Shown one piece after another: positions 43,516-52,726 of a stretch of DNA of 53,414 bases. Position 1 is the first letter of the stretch; the number at the start of each line of letters is the position of its first letter. The position numbers and the translations under genes are program-made. A model generated the notes under the pieces. It made no database searches. It saw only the letters and a list, made by a program, of their open reading frames with translations, and was not told where the DNA came from. This stretch comes from Candidatus Poseidoniales archaeon. GTDB taxonomy: Archaea > Thermoplasmatota > Poseidoniia > Poseidoniales > Poseidoniaceae. The stretch spans positions 1-53,414 of the forward strand of contig QQRY01000050.1 of assembly GCA_003602575.1 (NCBI GenBank), written 5' to 3'.

Positions 43516-44754
43516 CTACCAGCCAAAATACTTAGCACGGCTGTATCCAAAAGAACGTAGTACTGAAATTATTTTTTTGGTTAATAGAACCGGTCTTCGA
43601 ACCAGAATTTTCAGCCCAATTCCTAATTTCTGTAGCGGGGACATGTTTGATAATTCTTCAGGAAGACAGCGCGCCATGAATGACATTTCTTCATCGGTTA
43701 ACTCATACAATGCTTCCTTTCCTTTCAATATTTTACTATAAGGAGGGAAAGTCTTTTTCCATGCTTTTTCATAAGAAATTAAATTCTCTCTAGAAAGATC
43801 GTCTTCTTTGAGTGCTTTTGAGATTACTTTTGCAGCCTCTCTTCCAGACCATAAAGCAAGATGAGAACCTCCTTCAAATAACGGTGAAGTAAAGCCAGCA
43901 GCATCTCCAACAAGTATTACGCCATCATCAACAGTTTTCTCTCTAGGTCCCGATATAGGTATAGTCCCTCCGAATGGTTTTACCTTAGATTCTTGGCCTC
44001 TCCACATTGGATTTACTATCGGTTTTCCATCGAGATAAGTGTCATTGATAAACTTGTCAAGGTACTTTATAGCTCCTCTTTTATCGGTAGTTACAAGCCC
44101 TACATTAGCCCTCTCTCCTTTCTTAGGGATCATCCAAACATAACCATGAGGAGAATATTGTGGCCAAATATAGAAATCCAAGTATCCATCATTTTCTACT
44201 TCTGTCATCTCGTATTGGAAACCAGCGATGACCTCGACAGTAGTTCCCATGTCGAGTAACTTGGATGATGCTCCGGCTACTCCCGATGCGTCAATTACTG
44301 CGCGACATTCAATTGGAAAATCAGAACCTTTGCCGTCAATTTTCCAATTGGAAAATTCATTTTCGCTATTGTAAATTCTCTCCATAGATGTGACTTTATG
44401 ACTTAGTAATAATTCAGCGCCCATTTCACAAGATTGTTCAGTCAACCATTGTTCAAACAAATGCTTCTCTAAAACATATCCTGGTTCAGTGAGGAGCTTT
44501 TCTGAACCATCGGGGAAAATCACTCTGATCCCTTTGACATCCAAGGCTTTGACATGTTCGGGAATCTCAAGTTCCAAATTCTGTACTGCTAATTCAGATA
44601 GACATTCGCCGCAGTGAACGGGTGTTCCTACTTCAGGGTCCGCTTCTACGATAAGTACCGATAAACCTGCTCTAGCGGCATGTAATGCTGCCGAACCGCC
44701 CCCAGGTCCAGCGCCGATGACTAAGACATCACATACTCTCGAATCGTCCGCCAT
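43516..44754 (-). CDS. Geranylgeranyl reductase-family flavoprotein
   Basis: A 412-residue FAD oxidoreductase. The FAD-binding motif is VLVIGAGPGGGSAALHAA, a cysteine pair-like GTPVHCGECLS follows, and the second FAD motif is LVGDAAGFTSPLFEGG. The block HGYVWMIPKKGERANVGL is the substrate-region signature of the family. Members saturate geranylgeranyl chains of archaeal lipids or of menaquinone. The ATG at 44754 (MADDSRVCDVLVIG) is chosen; a longer frame would add 26 residues with a false signal peptide. It is divergent from ubiD. A 20-base palindrome lies inside the gene (44338-44357). Confidence 0.88.
   Translation of the reverse strand: MADDSRVCDVLVIGAGPGGGSAALHAARAGLSVLIVEADPEVGTPVHCGECLSELAVQNLELEIPEHVKALDVKGIRVIFPDGSEKLLTEPGYVLEKHLFEQWLTEQSCEMGAELLLSHKVTSMERIYNSENEFSNWKIDGKGSDFPIECRAVIDASGVAGASSKLLDMGTTVEVIAGFQYEMTEVENDGYLDFYIWPQYSPHGYVWMIPKKGERANVGLVTTDKRGAIKYLDKFINDTYLDGKPIVNPMWRGQESKVKPFGGTIPISGPREKTVDDGVILVGDAAGFTSPLFEGGSHLALWSGREAAKVISKALKEDDLSRENLISYEKAWKKTFPPYSKILKGKEALYELTDEEMSFMARCLPEELSNMSPLQKLGIGLKILVRRPVLLTKKIISVLRSFGYSRAKYFGW
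44338..44357. repeat. Perfect 20-base palindrome AATTTTCCAATTGGAAAATT
   Basis: The sequence is its own reverse complement over all 20 bases and lies inside the geranylgeranyl reductase gene. A related word (TTCAATTGGAAAA) sits about 20 bases to the left, at 44309. It matches the palindrome class seen at 22.4-22.8 kb. Confidence 0.8.
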
Positions 44755-44850
44755 AACACTACTGTGTAGGACCAAGCCCATGAATAAAACGGTCGAAAGT
44801 GTATGAGAACATTTACGCAGGTTCAAAACCATAACGCTTCTCCGAGGTAT

Positions 44851-46797
44851 GTGGCATGGAGGACTTTGAAGCGGTGGTTAAACCACTTAGAGGGGAACGG
44901 AGAGCTCCTCAGAATCTCAAGACCAGTCGATGTTGTTTATGAAGCAGGAGCAATTGCTGACCTGTTGGTAAAGAATTCAGGGCCTGCAGTAATTTTTGAA
45001 AAACCAAGGCTTGCTGACGGAAGTATTAGCGAAATCCCACTCGCCATGAATATTTTTGGAACTAGCGATAGAACACTTAGAGCATTAGGAGCAACTCATG
45101 AAACCGAAGTTGGCGATAGAATGGTTGCCATGATGAAACCAGAAATCGGGGAATTCATGAAAAAACCATGGAAGGCATTACCCTTGGCTAGAGATGCTCT
45201 TGCAATGCCACCATGGAAAAAGTGGAAAGGAAAATGCCAGCGTGTAAAGATGGATTTAGACCTAACCAAACTACCTATTCCCAAAACATGGCCTATGGAT
45301 GGCGGACATTTTGTAACGTTGCCCTTAGTTGTAACCAAGAACCCAGAAAATGGAGACCATAATCTTGGGATGTACCGGGCACAAGTGTTTAGCGAAACTG
45401 AAATCGGTTTACATTGGCAAATCCACAAACATGCTGCAGACCATGCTTCAGCCATGGGTGAAAAACAAAAAATGCCTGTTGCGATATGTATGGGCGGGCC
45501 TCCAGAATTGATTTTCTCTGCAATTTCACCATTACCCGATAATCTTTCAGAATACCAATTTGCTGGAATTCTAGGTAGAAGGTCTCTAAGGATTACCAAG
45601 GCACTAACGCAAGACATCATGGTTCCCGCAGAAGCAGACATTGTCATTGAAGGGTATTGTATTCCAGGAGAGACAAGATTGGAAGGGCCGTTTGGAGATC
45701 ACTTTGGCTTCTATTCTTTGACCGGGCAGTATCCAGTTATGCACGTGACAGCGATCACTAGACGTAAAGACGCAATTCTTCCGGCTACAATTGTAGGGCT
45801 TCCTCCAATGGAAGATGGCTATCTTGGAGAAGCAATCGGTAGACAATTTTCTCCCGTTTTACAATTCCAACATAGGGATGTGAAGAGTGTACATTTACCA
45901 TTGGAGACAGGTTTCCACAATCTAGCAATTGTCGCCTCAAAGCAACGTTATCCAAGGCAAGCAAGAAAAACTGCACTTGGGTTGCTTGGTGCGGGTCAAA
46001 TGATGTTTCTTAAATCGATAATCGTGATCGACCCTGACCAAGATCCAAAGGACCTTGAAGCCTTACTCGATGCTCTAAACGATAAAGTCGAAATTGCTGA
46101 AGATATAATTACACTTACTGGAATGGTTGCAGACTCCTTAGATGCGGCAAGTCCGTTTGAAAATGTACAGGATAAGTTACTTATCGATGCTACGACTATT
46201 CCTGCATCTGACCCCCGTTCCAACAAAGAAGCGTTGGAAGGTTCCTTCAATCAAGAAACTCCAAAATGGCGTCAAGGATTGGAGAGGCCTCCTAAATTTG
46301 AGGCGATTGAAGAAGTTAGGAAACTGGATGAAGTCTCAGATGCAAGAATGCTCAGAGATAGTATGTTAGTGGTCACTATCGATATTGAAAACTCGCCTTC
46401 TCCAAACACAGGTTCTGATGAGTCTAATGATGATGCAGAAAAGGTCAGGATTGATAGAATTAACCAATTGAGAAATTCAATTTGGCAATTGGACTTAAAT
46501 TCTTCGCTTAGATGGTTATTTATCACAAATAATGACCTTGATTTACACTGTGTTAAAGCCAGAAGAAGACTACTTTGGCAGTTGACCTCTCGCTTCGAAG
46601 TTAGTAGAGGATTGACTTTTGATGAAAACAAACAGAGACTATGCTGGGATGCAACAATTCCAATCCCTAGTGACTTACATGGTGTGAGAAGATGGCCTGC
46701 CATAACTTTGCACACCCCAGAGACTCTAGAAAAATTGAATGAACATCCAGAATTATCCGGTTATCAGTGGCCCGTTCACTTAGAATTTGGGGGCTAA
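44851..46797 (+). CDS. UbiD-family prenylated-FMN decarboxylase
   Basis: A 648-residue UbiD-like decarboxylase, longer than the usual 450-500. The GTG at 44851 gives VAWRTLKRWLNHLEGNGELLRI, which matches the family opening (aromatic, then L.HLE..GEL.RI), so it is preferred over the ATG at 44803. Later motifs include the conserved EGPFGDHFGFYS and the LPATIVGLPP block. The C-terminal region to about 640 has acidic insertions but retains WDATIPIPSD. UbiD enzymes decarboxylate aromatic acids in quinone synthesis and need a UbiX-made cofactor. It lies five bases upstream of ubiA. Confidence 0.9.
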   Translation: MAWRTLKRWLNHLEGNGELLRISRPVDVVYEAGAIADLLVKNSGPAVIFEKPRLADGSISEIPLAMNIFGTSDRTLRALGATHETEVGDRMVAMMKPEIGEFMKKPWKALPLARDALAMPPWKKWKGKCQRVKMDLDLTKLPIPKTWPMDGGHFVTLPLVVTKNPENGDHNLGMYRAQVFSETEIGLHWQIHKHAADHASAMGEKQKMPVAICMGGPPELIFSAISPLPDNLSEYQFAGILGRRSLRITKALTQDIMVPAEADIVIEGYCIPGETRLEGPFGDHFGFYSLTGQYPVMHVTAITRRKDAILPATIVGLPPMEDGYLGEAIGRQFSPVLQFQHRDVKSVHLPLETGFHNLAIVASKQRYPRQARKTALGLLGAGQMMFLKSIIVIDPDQDPKDLEALLDALNDKVEIAEDIITLTGMVADSLDAASPFENVQDKLLIDATTIPASDPRSNKEALEGSFNQETPKWRQGLERPPKFEAIEEVRKLDEVSDARMLRDSMLVVTIDIENSPSPNTGSDESNDDAEKVRIDRINQLRNSIWQLDLNSSLRWLFITNNDLDLHCVKARRRLLWQLTSRFEVSRGLTFDENKQRLCWDATIPIPSDLHGVRRWPAITLHTPETLEKLNEHPELSGYQWPVHLEFGG

Positions 46798-46802
46798 AAT
46801 TG

Positions 46803-47702
46803 ATGGACTTCAAACAAATTATGTCCTTCATTAAAATTGAGCACACCCTATTTTCTCTACCATTCATATTAGTTGGATACATCGTTGCCAATAATCAATT
46901 CAATGAATTATTGGATGATAACTCGATATTTAGTTTAGATCTAGTTTGGATTTTAGTTGCTGGCATCGGAGCGCGAGGTTTAGCAATGACGCTTAATCGG
47001 ATAATTGACAAGGATATTGATGCTGCAAATCCTAGAACTGCCTCAAGGCATCTATCTAGCGGAACTATGTCCATGAATACAGCATGGATTTTAGCAGGAT
47101 TATTCTTGCTAATGTTATTATTTGGGGCTGGAATGTTAAATGATGTTGCACTAAAAATGTCATGGCTGCCAGTTCTTGCTTTCGTGATTTATCCTTACAC
47201 TAAGCGATTCACCTGGCTTTGCCATTCATGGCTTGGACTTTGCTTAGGTCTCGCTCCAGCAGGGGCGTGGCTAGCTATTGCAGGAGATTTCCATGGCTGG
47301 CAAGCATTGACAGGAACCGATGGCTTTGGTTCAGGGCTTCTTTGGTATCCTACTATTCTGTACCTTTCTCTTGGTGTTGCCATATGGATTACTGCGTTTG
47401 ATATCAACTATGCGAGAATGGACATCAAAAGTGATCGTGAAAATGGAGTAAATTCATTTCCAGCTAGATTTGGAGAAGATTTCACTACTAAAACCTCACT
47501 TGTTTTGATATTGACATGGACGGTTTGTTTCATTGTCTCTAAGCCGGTTGAAGCCCAATTTTACATGTATCTTGTGATTGCTTTAGCAATATTAAATGGA
47601 TTTATAATCATCAAGCAGAGTAATCTACGAGACTTCCAAACAACTCTGTTTAGAGTGTCTATCTTCACTGGATGGGCTATTTTACTGTCAATGTTAATCT
47701 AG
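46803..47702 (+). CDS. UbiA-family prenyltransferase
   Basis: A 300-residue integral membrane protein with about nine helices. The two Asp-rich motifs are NRIIDKDIDAANPRTASRH and DINYARMDIKSDRENG, the sites of prenyl-diphosphate binding. It attaches a prenyl chain to an aromatic acid, before or after UbiD action. The ATG at 46803 follows the UbiD stop by five bases; a GTG at 46767 would overlap ubiD. The UbiD-UbiA pairing and nearby geranylgeranyl reductase suggest a menaquinone-type pathway; heme O or bacteriochlorophyll-type roles are less likely. Confidence 0.9.
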   Translation: MDFKQIMSFIKIEHTLFSLPFILVGYIVANNQFNELLDDNSIFSLDLVWILVAGIGARGLAMTLNRIIDKDIDAANPRTASRHLSSGTMSMNTAWILAGLFLLMLLFGAGMLNDVALKMSWLPVLAFVIYPYTKRFTWLCHSWLGLCLGLAPAGAWLAIAGDFHGWQALTGTDGFGSGLLWYPTILYLSLGVAIWITAFDINYARMDIKSDRENGVNSFPARFGEDFTTKTSLVLILTWTVCFIVSKPVEAQFYMYLVIALAILNGFIIIKQSNLRDFQTTLFRVSIFTGWAILLSMLI

Positions 47703-47710
47703 TGGCTTAA

Positions 47711-49471
47711 CTAAATTCTTCTACGTAACTTTTCCATAAGGGAATCAGCATGTGAAAGTTGTTCTAGACAGGTTTCTATTTTTCCAACATCTAAAGCATC
47801 CTTTGAAACAGAAATTGCTTTTTCACACTCTCTACGCTCTTTATCATCCACCTTGATGAATGCTGCTTCGCATTGGTTGCGTAAGATTTTCCATTCCTCT
47901 GCAACAAAATCATACAATTCTTGAGCATCTTCACTAGCTTTACCTTCTTTATCTAGGTCAGAAGTAAGTCTATCTAGCAAAGTTGCAGCGTGAGTCCATG
48001 CTTTCTTGTCGGCATAATCTTCGATTTCTGTAATCCGATTTTTCCAGATTTCTTTGTCTTCTCTGTGTTCAAATCTTTTGAGTAATTTCTTTTTCTGTTT
48101 GAATGCTCTTCTGACATCATCCATAGCACTTCGTTCTGCCTGAATTGTTCTGACGACACCATCAGCAAGGCCAGTTGCTTGACTCGCATTACCATCATCA
48201 AGTGCTTGATTTGCTTGCTTCATTCTAGATTCCATTTCGCTTGTATCAAGTCCATCGGTCTGCTTTAATTGACGTTCAGCTTCCTTTATCGCTTCAGCAG
48301 CATGGGTCAAAGCATCATCGCCAGCGGCTAATTGAGCAGGTATTACTATCGCAAATTCAAAAGCCTTCTTTGGTGATTCAGCAGATAATTTCTTTTTGGC
48401 ATCAGCAAGCATTTCATGTAAGTGTTGAAGGTTTTCTTCTGTTTTACCATCCAGTTGCCTTTGTGCTTCACCAATGGCTTTTTCAGCCTGACTCCACCAT
48501 TCAATAACTTCTTTTGCCCTTTTTTTCGCTTGACGGAAAAGCATTTCACCTTCTCTTAGAGAACCTAATTCAATCTCTCGAAGCCCCATATCAAATGCTT
48601 TTCTAGGCCTTTTTACGACCGGCGCTATATCTTCTGCTTGCTCGATAAAATCTTTCGCATCTTTTAGGACAGCTTCTACATCATCAGCCAAAGATAACGA
48701 GCGTTCAATATCTTCTTCTGCATTATTTAGAAGTCGCATTCCTAGTTCAGGGTCAACATGTCCTTCTTCTCTAGCGGTGATGACTAAACTGGATGCTTGA
48801 TCAACAGCAGAGCCTTGGGATTTCAATTCAAGTAGTCGAATTTCTAGCTTATCAAGGCGTCTTTGAAATTTCTTTCGCAGTTCTCTTTGGTCGTCTCCAG
48901 CCACCCAAATATAGCATGTATATACGATTGAGCCAACTATTACTGAGACATTTGCGTACCAATTAATGGACGAGGTTTCAGGGATGTTTCCGACAAAAAG
49001 TGAAAATGCAGCAAGACTGCCAATGCCGGTCATTACAGAGCGAAACCGAAGTACATCTAAACCTCCACTTAGAATAAAATTAGAACTATAGAGACAAGAG
49101 AATGACACTATACCAATCATCAATGACCCGATTGTTTCAGAATTAGAGTCGAGAGTAAAATTCTGGGCTGCGATTATTAGTAAAACAGGCCACGCGATAC
49201 TAGCAGTTGCTCCGACTCGAGTTCTAGCTTTTGGGTCTGAGAGCCCTAAATCTTGGACCATTAAGCCCCAAACCAATACTAGTAACGGGAGTCCTAATAC
49301 AGAAAATAAGCCAGATTCGCCCTTGAGTGCCGATGTAATATTTGGCCAAATCAACCATATCGCACTTGATAGAATAAGTATTGCAGAGATACCGGTTAAG
49401 GTTTCTAGACGTTTTCGTCTTTGTTTGATGGCGGCTTTGATAGCCCCCTCGACATCCGCCCACTCATCCAT
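47711..49471 (-). CDS. Membrane protein with long C-terminal coiled coil
   Basis: A 586-residue protein of unknown function. Residues about 20-200 contain about six membrane helices, ahead of a turn region reading AGDDQRELRKKFQRRLDKLE. From about 205 to the end it is a long acidic coiled coil (for example EAIKEAERQLKQTDGLDTSEMES) with several Leu-rich bundles. It carries no enzymatic motif. It is convergent with ubiA (eight-base gap) and divergent from pyrB. A membrane-tethered scaffold is a plausible but unproven role. Confidence 0.75.
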   Translation of the reverse strand: MDEWADVEGAIKAAIKQRRKRLETLTGISAILILSSAIWLIWPNITSALKGESGLFSVLGLPLLVLVWGLMVQDLGLSDPKARTRVGATASIAWPVLLIIAAQNFTLDSNSETIGSLMIGIVSFSCLYSSNFILSGGLDVLRFRSVMTGIGSLAAFSLFVGNIPETSSINWYANVSVIVGSIVYTCYIWVAGDDQRELRKKFQRRLDKLEIRLLELKSQGSAVDQASSLVITAREEGHVDPELGMRLLNNAEEDIERSLSLADDVEAVLKDAKDFIEQAEDIAPVVKRPRKAFDMGLREIELGSLREGEMLFRQAKKRAKEVIEWWSQAEKAIGEAQRQLDGKTEENLQHLHEMLADAKKKLSAESPKKAFEFAIVIPAQLAAGDDALTHAAEAIKEAERQLKQTDGLDTSEMESRMKQANQALDDGNASQATGLADGVVRTIQAERSAMDDVRRAFKQKKKLLKRFEHREDKEIWKNRITEIEDYADKKAWTHAATLLDRLTSDLDKEGKASEDAQELYDFVAEEWKILRNQCEAAFIKVDDKERRECEKAISVSKDALDVGKIETCLEQLSHADSLMEKLRRRI

Positions 49472-49587
49472 GTTGCGCGACTTTCGCTCTAATCAATAAC
49501 TATGCCCCTTAGTTGGCTTAAAATTTTGATTTTAGAAAATTCTCTCAACGGTAATGTTCATGGGAGTCTTGCTACCGTTGATGAGAA

Positions 49588-49595
49588 GAGGGGAG
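49588..49595 (+). promoter_or_regulatory. Shine-Dalgarno site that fixes the pyrB start
   Basis: GAGGGGAG lies three bases before the ATG at 49599. It is the same word and spacing as upstream of prs, so it supports this start over the ATG at 49554. Confidence 0.55.
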
Positions 49596-49598
49596 CAA

Positions 49599-50549
49599 AT
49601 GGCCGGACTCATAACAATGGATGATTTGACAAATGAAGAGATTCTTACAATACTTGATGATGCTGAAAGGCTTCTTCCGGTGGCTAGGGGAGAATTGTAT
49701 CTACCTCTACTACAAGGGCGTATTTTAGGAAATTTATTTTTCGAGCCAAGTACGCGAACTAGAATGTCTTTTGAGACTGCTATGAAGCGTTTAGGAGGAG
49801 ATGTAGTAAACCTTGGTGATGTAAAAACCTCTTCAGTGGTCAAGGGAGAGACATTGTTTGATACTATCCAAATGGTCGATGGATATACAGATATTATTGC
49901 CATGAGGCATCCACGGCAAGGTGCTGCTCAATATGCTCAAGATTCCGCTACCGTTCCAATCTTGAATGGTGGAGATGGTGCTGGCCATCACCCAACACAA
50001 ACAATGCTTGACTTATTCACTATTAGGCAGGCTCACGGAAAACTGGATGGTTTGAAAGTAGTTTTAGCAGGAGACTTACGCTATGGGCGAACAGTTCATT
50101 CATTGTCTCATGCTCTTACAAGGTTTGGTTGCGAATTGGTTTTTGCAAGCCCTGAAATCTTGAAAATGCCTTCGGAAATAATCTCAGATTTGAATGCCCA
50201 TGGAGCAACTATAACCGAGACAGAGGATTTGTATTCAATGATTGGAGATGCAGATGTTGTTTATATGACTCGAATTCAAAAAGAGAGATTTTCTGATGAG
50301 GATGAATATGCAAGGTGTGCTGGGGCATACAAATTACATGCTAATCATCTAGCAGATGTAAAATCCAACATGATAATAATGCATCCATTACCAAGAGTGG
50401 ATGAAATCGACCCATCGGTTGATGTGACACGACATGCTAGATATTTCGAGCAAGCATTCAATGGAGTAGTGGCCCGAATGGCTTTATTGTGTAAATTACT
50501 TGGAATTACAGTTCCCGAAGATGTAGAATCTGCAGGAGGTGCACTATAA
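49599..50549 (+). CDS. pyrB: Aspartate carbamoyltransferase catalytic subunit
   Basis: A 316-residue enzyme joining carbamoyl phosphate and aspartate, the committed step of pyrimidine synthesis. Carbamoyl-phosphate-binding FEPSTRTRMSFETAMKRLG is intact, as are MRHPRQGAAQ, HPTQTMLDLFTI and HPLPRVDEI. The ATG at 49599 (MAGLITMDDLTNEE) is chosen because of the upstream ribosome-binding site; 49554 would add 15 residues. Its TAA overlaps the ATG of pyrI by one base, the usual coupling of the two subunits. Confidence 0.96.
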   Translation: MAGLITMDDLTNEEILTILDDAERLLPVARGELYLPLLQGRILGNLFFEPSTRTRMSFETAMKRLGGDVVNLGDVKTSSVVKGETLFDTIQMVDGYTDIIAMRHPRQGAAQYAQDSATVPILNGGDGAGHHPTQTMLDLFTIRQAHGKLDGLKVVLAGDLRYGRTVHSLSHALTRFGCELVFASPEILKMPSEIISDLNAHGATITETEDLYSMIGDADVVYMTRIQKERFSDEDEYARCAGAYKLHANHLADVKSNMIIMHPLPRVDEIDPSVDVTRHARYFEQAFNGVVARMALLCKLLGITVPEDVESAGGAL

Positions 50550-51025
50550 TGTCAAACGAACATAGTATGCGAAGAGTCACAGCGATTAGAAATGGAACTG
50601 TAATTGACCACATCCCTTGTGGACAATCCTTGACAGTATTGGAAATGCTTGGAGTCACCGGTTCAACTTCGGTTCCAGTATCGCTAGTAATGAATGTACC
50701 ATCTAAGAAAATGGGGTCTAAAGATATCATAAAAGTCGAAGATAGAGAATTAACACAAAGCGAATTAGATCGTCTTGCATTGGTTGCACCAGATGCTCAT
50801 GTTGCGATAATTAGAGCATATTCAGTTGCTGAAAAATTAACTATTAATTTAGGAGAAGAAGTAGTAAACGTTGTCAAATGTGCTATGTCTAATTGCATCA
50901 CAACAAATCTAAGAGAGCCATTGCCTCATAGATTGAAGGTTGTTTCTAAAGATCCATTGGAACTTAGATGCCATTATTGTGGCAGGCCCCAAAATCTTGA
51001 TGAACTTGTCAATAATGTTCTTTGA
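50549..51025 (+). CDS. pyrI: Aspartate carbamoyltransferase regulatory subunit
   Basis: A 158-residue regulatory chain that binds nucleotide effectors and holds the catalytic trimers in the holoenzyme. The zinc site is visible: CAMSNC, then CHYCGRP, four cysteines in the C-terminal domain. The N-terminal effector domain (TAIRNGTVIDHIPCGQSLTVL) is present. The ATG overlaps the pyrB stop by one base. Confidence 0.95.
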   Translation: MSNEHSMRRVTAIRNGTVIDHIPCGQSLTVLEMLGVTGSTSVPVSLVMNVPSKKMGSKDIIKVEDRELTQSELDRLALVAPDAHVAIIRAYSVAEKLTINLGEEVVNVVKCAMSNCITTNLREPLPHRLKVVSKDPLELRCHYCGRPQNLDELVNNVL

Positions 51026-51106
51026 TTTTGCTTTGACCTGTTTAAACGTCATTATTGACTGTGTTGATAGGGCAAACCTTAGATTAAGATGAACGCTCGA
51101 TAATTC

Positions 51107-52168
51107 ATGGATGAAGTATTGAAAGTTGATGTTCATAGCAACCGAACCACTGCTGCAAGTATGGCTATTGTCTCGGTTGTAGTATACCTGGCAATGATAA
51201 ATTTACAATCTATTCTAATGCCATTAGCCATTGCAATTCTACTTTATTTCATCATAAAACCGCCAGAACAGATAATTTATCGAAAAGTTGGAAATAGATT
51301 TGTATCATATGGAACAGTTCTTGTTTCAGGAATACTAACAGTATACTTAATCTCGATTTTCCTTTATGACAATCTATCACAATTTGTAGATGATATCCCT
51401 GAAATAACAGCGGCCTTTGAAGAAAAGAGACAGAAGTATGCCGAAGCAGATCTCTACGGGTTAGAAGCAATATTTTCTAATTCTGATATTATTTCAGACG
51501 TAGCTTCACCTGAAAATATTGAAACATTTGTCATTGCTATTTTAGGTTCGCTAGGTGGGTTTTTAGGAATTATGAGCACGGTAGTAATTTTCTTACTTTT
51601 CATAGTTCTTGAAGAACATACAATTGCTAAAAGATTTAATTCTGCATTCCCTAATTCATATGGTAGAGCGAAAAAGATAGTCAGCGAATCTACTGAATCA
51701 ATTACAGCATATGTGGTTTCAAAAGTCACATGTAGTGCAGGTCAAGCATTCGTAATGACTATCATCATTTCACCGATTGGTTTTGATTTGCCAGGCTGGT
51801 TTTTATTTGGAATACTCTGTTTCCTGCTTGATTTCATCCCAATTATTGGGGCGTTATTTGCTACAATTCCGCCGGTAATTATTGGTTTTATAATGCTTGA
51901 ACCAATATCTGCAATACTTATGCTGGCAATGCTAATTGGTAATCAGCAAGTGTTTGGCTCATTTATCGAGCCAAATTTATCTGGCGCTAAGATAGGAATC
52001 TCTCCGTTTGTACTACTACTTACAGTCATGCTATTTGCTCAGGTATGGGGTATTGCAGGTGCAATAATAGGGGCGCCAATCGTCATAATAGTTAGATTGG
52101 TCCTAGATGAGAATGAGCGTACAAGGCCAATTGCCATGATGATGGCAAATGATGTAGAAGAAGAGTAA
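51107..52168 (+). CDS. AI-2E/PerM-family permease
   Basis: A 353-residue membrane protein with about eight helices of the AI-2E/PerM family. A large soluble loop near residues 85-130 and the C-terminal block PIIGALFATIPPVIIGFIMLEP, then VFGSFIEPNLSGAKIGISP, are typical. The family includes transporters, sodium-proton antiporters and proteins of unsettled function, so the substrate is unknown. It follows pyrI by 81 bases on the same strand and is convergent with the zinc-ribbon gene. Confidence 0.85.
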   Translation: MDEVLKVDVHSNRTTAASMAIVSVVVYLAMINLQSILMPLAIAILLYFIIKPPEQIIYRKVGNRFVSYGTVLVSGILTVYLISIFLYDNLSQFVDDIPEITAAFEEKRQKYAEADLYGLEAIFSNSDIISDVASPENIETFVIAILGSLGGFLGIMSTVVIFLLFIVLEEHTIAKRFNSAFPNSYGRAKKIVSESTESITAYVVSKVTCSAGQAFVMTIIISPIGFDLPGWFLFGILCFLLDFIPIIGALFATIPPVIIGFIMLEPISAILMLAMLIGNQQVFGSFIEPNLSGAKIGISPFVLLLTVMLFAQVWGIAGAIIGAPIVIIVRLVLDENERTRPIAMMMANDVEEE

Positions 52169-52207
52169 CTCAAAGGGTAGTCTTTACGTTGTTGCCATTA
52201 CAATTTA

Positions 52208-52600
52208 TCAGTGGAAAATGGGTAGAACAAAGAATGATATTAATATCAAGACAAAGGATAATGATGTGCCAAATACCATGAATCTCCTCCCAGCGATAAA
52301 TCCGAAAATTAAGAAAACTATCGCAATTACTGGCCAAATCAACATCGATAATGCAAACACTATGAGAGAATCCCATCCCTCAGCAAAGACAAATGAATAG
52401 AATATGCCTATGGCTGAAGGTATTGCAGGTCCACATAAGCCGATCAAGAAATCTTTAGTATTGAATAAATCATCATCTGATGCGTCTTCTTCTGGATTCC
52501 ATTCAAATTCTTTTTCGCAATAGGGGCACTCGAATAACCCGAAGACTCCGTCATCTAATTCGATACTTTCAATACAATGCGGGCATTGAATCTCGACCAT
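52208..52600 (-). CDS. Zinc-ribbon membrane protein
   Basis: A 130-residue protein. The N-terminus has a zinc ribbon with CPHC and CPYC (MVEIQCPHCIESIELDDG, then FECPYCEKEFEW). Three hydrophobic segments follow, with a glycine- and phenylalanine-rich tail ending in ISFFVLPIFH. No known family is recognised. The ATG at 52600 is chosen, with the ribbon at the very start. The plus-strand gene starts at 52727, so the two genes are divergent and do not overlap. Confidence 0.7.
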   Translation of the reverse strand: MVEIQCPHCIESIELDDGVFGLFECPYCEKEFEWNPEEDASDDDLFNTKDFLIGLCGPAIPSAIGIFYSFVFAEGWDSLIVFALSMLIWPVIAIVFLIFGFIAGRRFMVFGTSLSFVLILISFFVLPIFH

Positions 52601-52703
52601 GTGATGGCTAAAAACTACTTCACAATAACCTTTGAGCCTCCAAAATCTCTAATGTTATATTACTTCGATTCATATGTCATTGAAAATTTCTACACACGAC
52701 GCA

Positions 52704-52710
52704 TTTATAC
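52704..52710 (+). promoter_or_regulatory. Candidate TATA box of the NTF2-like gene
   Basis: TTTATAC lies 20 bases before the ATG at 52727 and 26 bases before a second in-frame ATG at 52733. A start near 52733 would be leaderless from that codon, supporting a start at 52727 or 52733 over the longer frame from 52577. Confidence 0.45.
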
Positions 52711-52726
52711 ACGGCCTACTTTTGGT

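Noticed and set aside
44755-44832. Signal peptide on the geranylgeranyl reductase
   Set aside because: The hydrophobic stretch comes from an over-long frame; the FAD motif begins right after the ATG at 44754, as in the family.
52577-52726. Longer start of the NTF2-like gene overlapping the zinc-ribbon gene
   Set aside because: The added 50 residues do not fit the family and the TATA box lies inside them.
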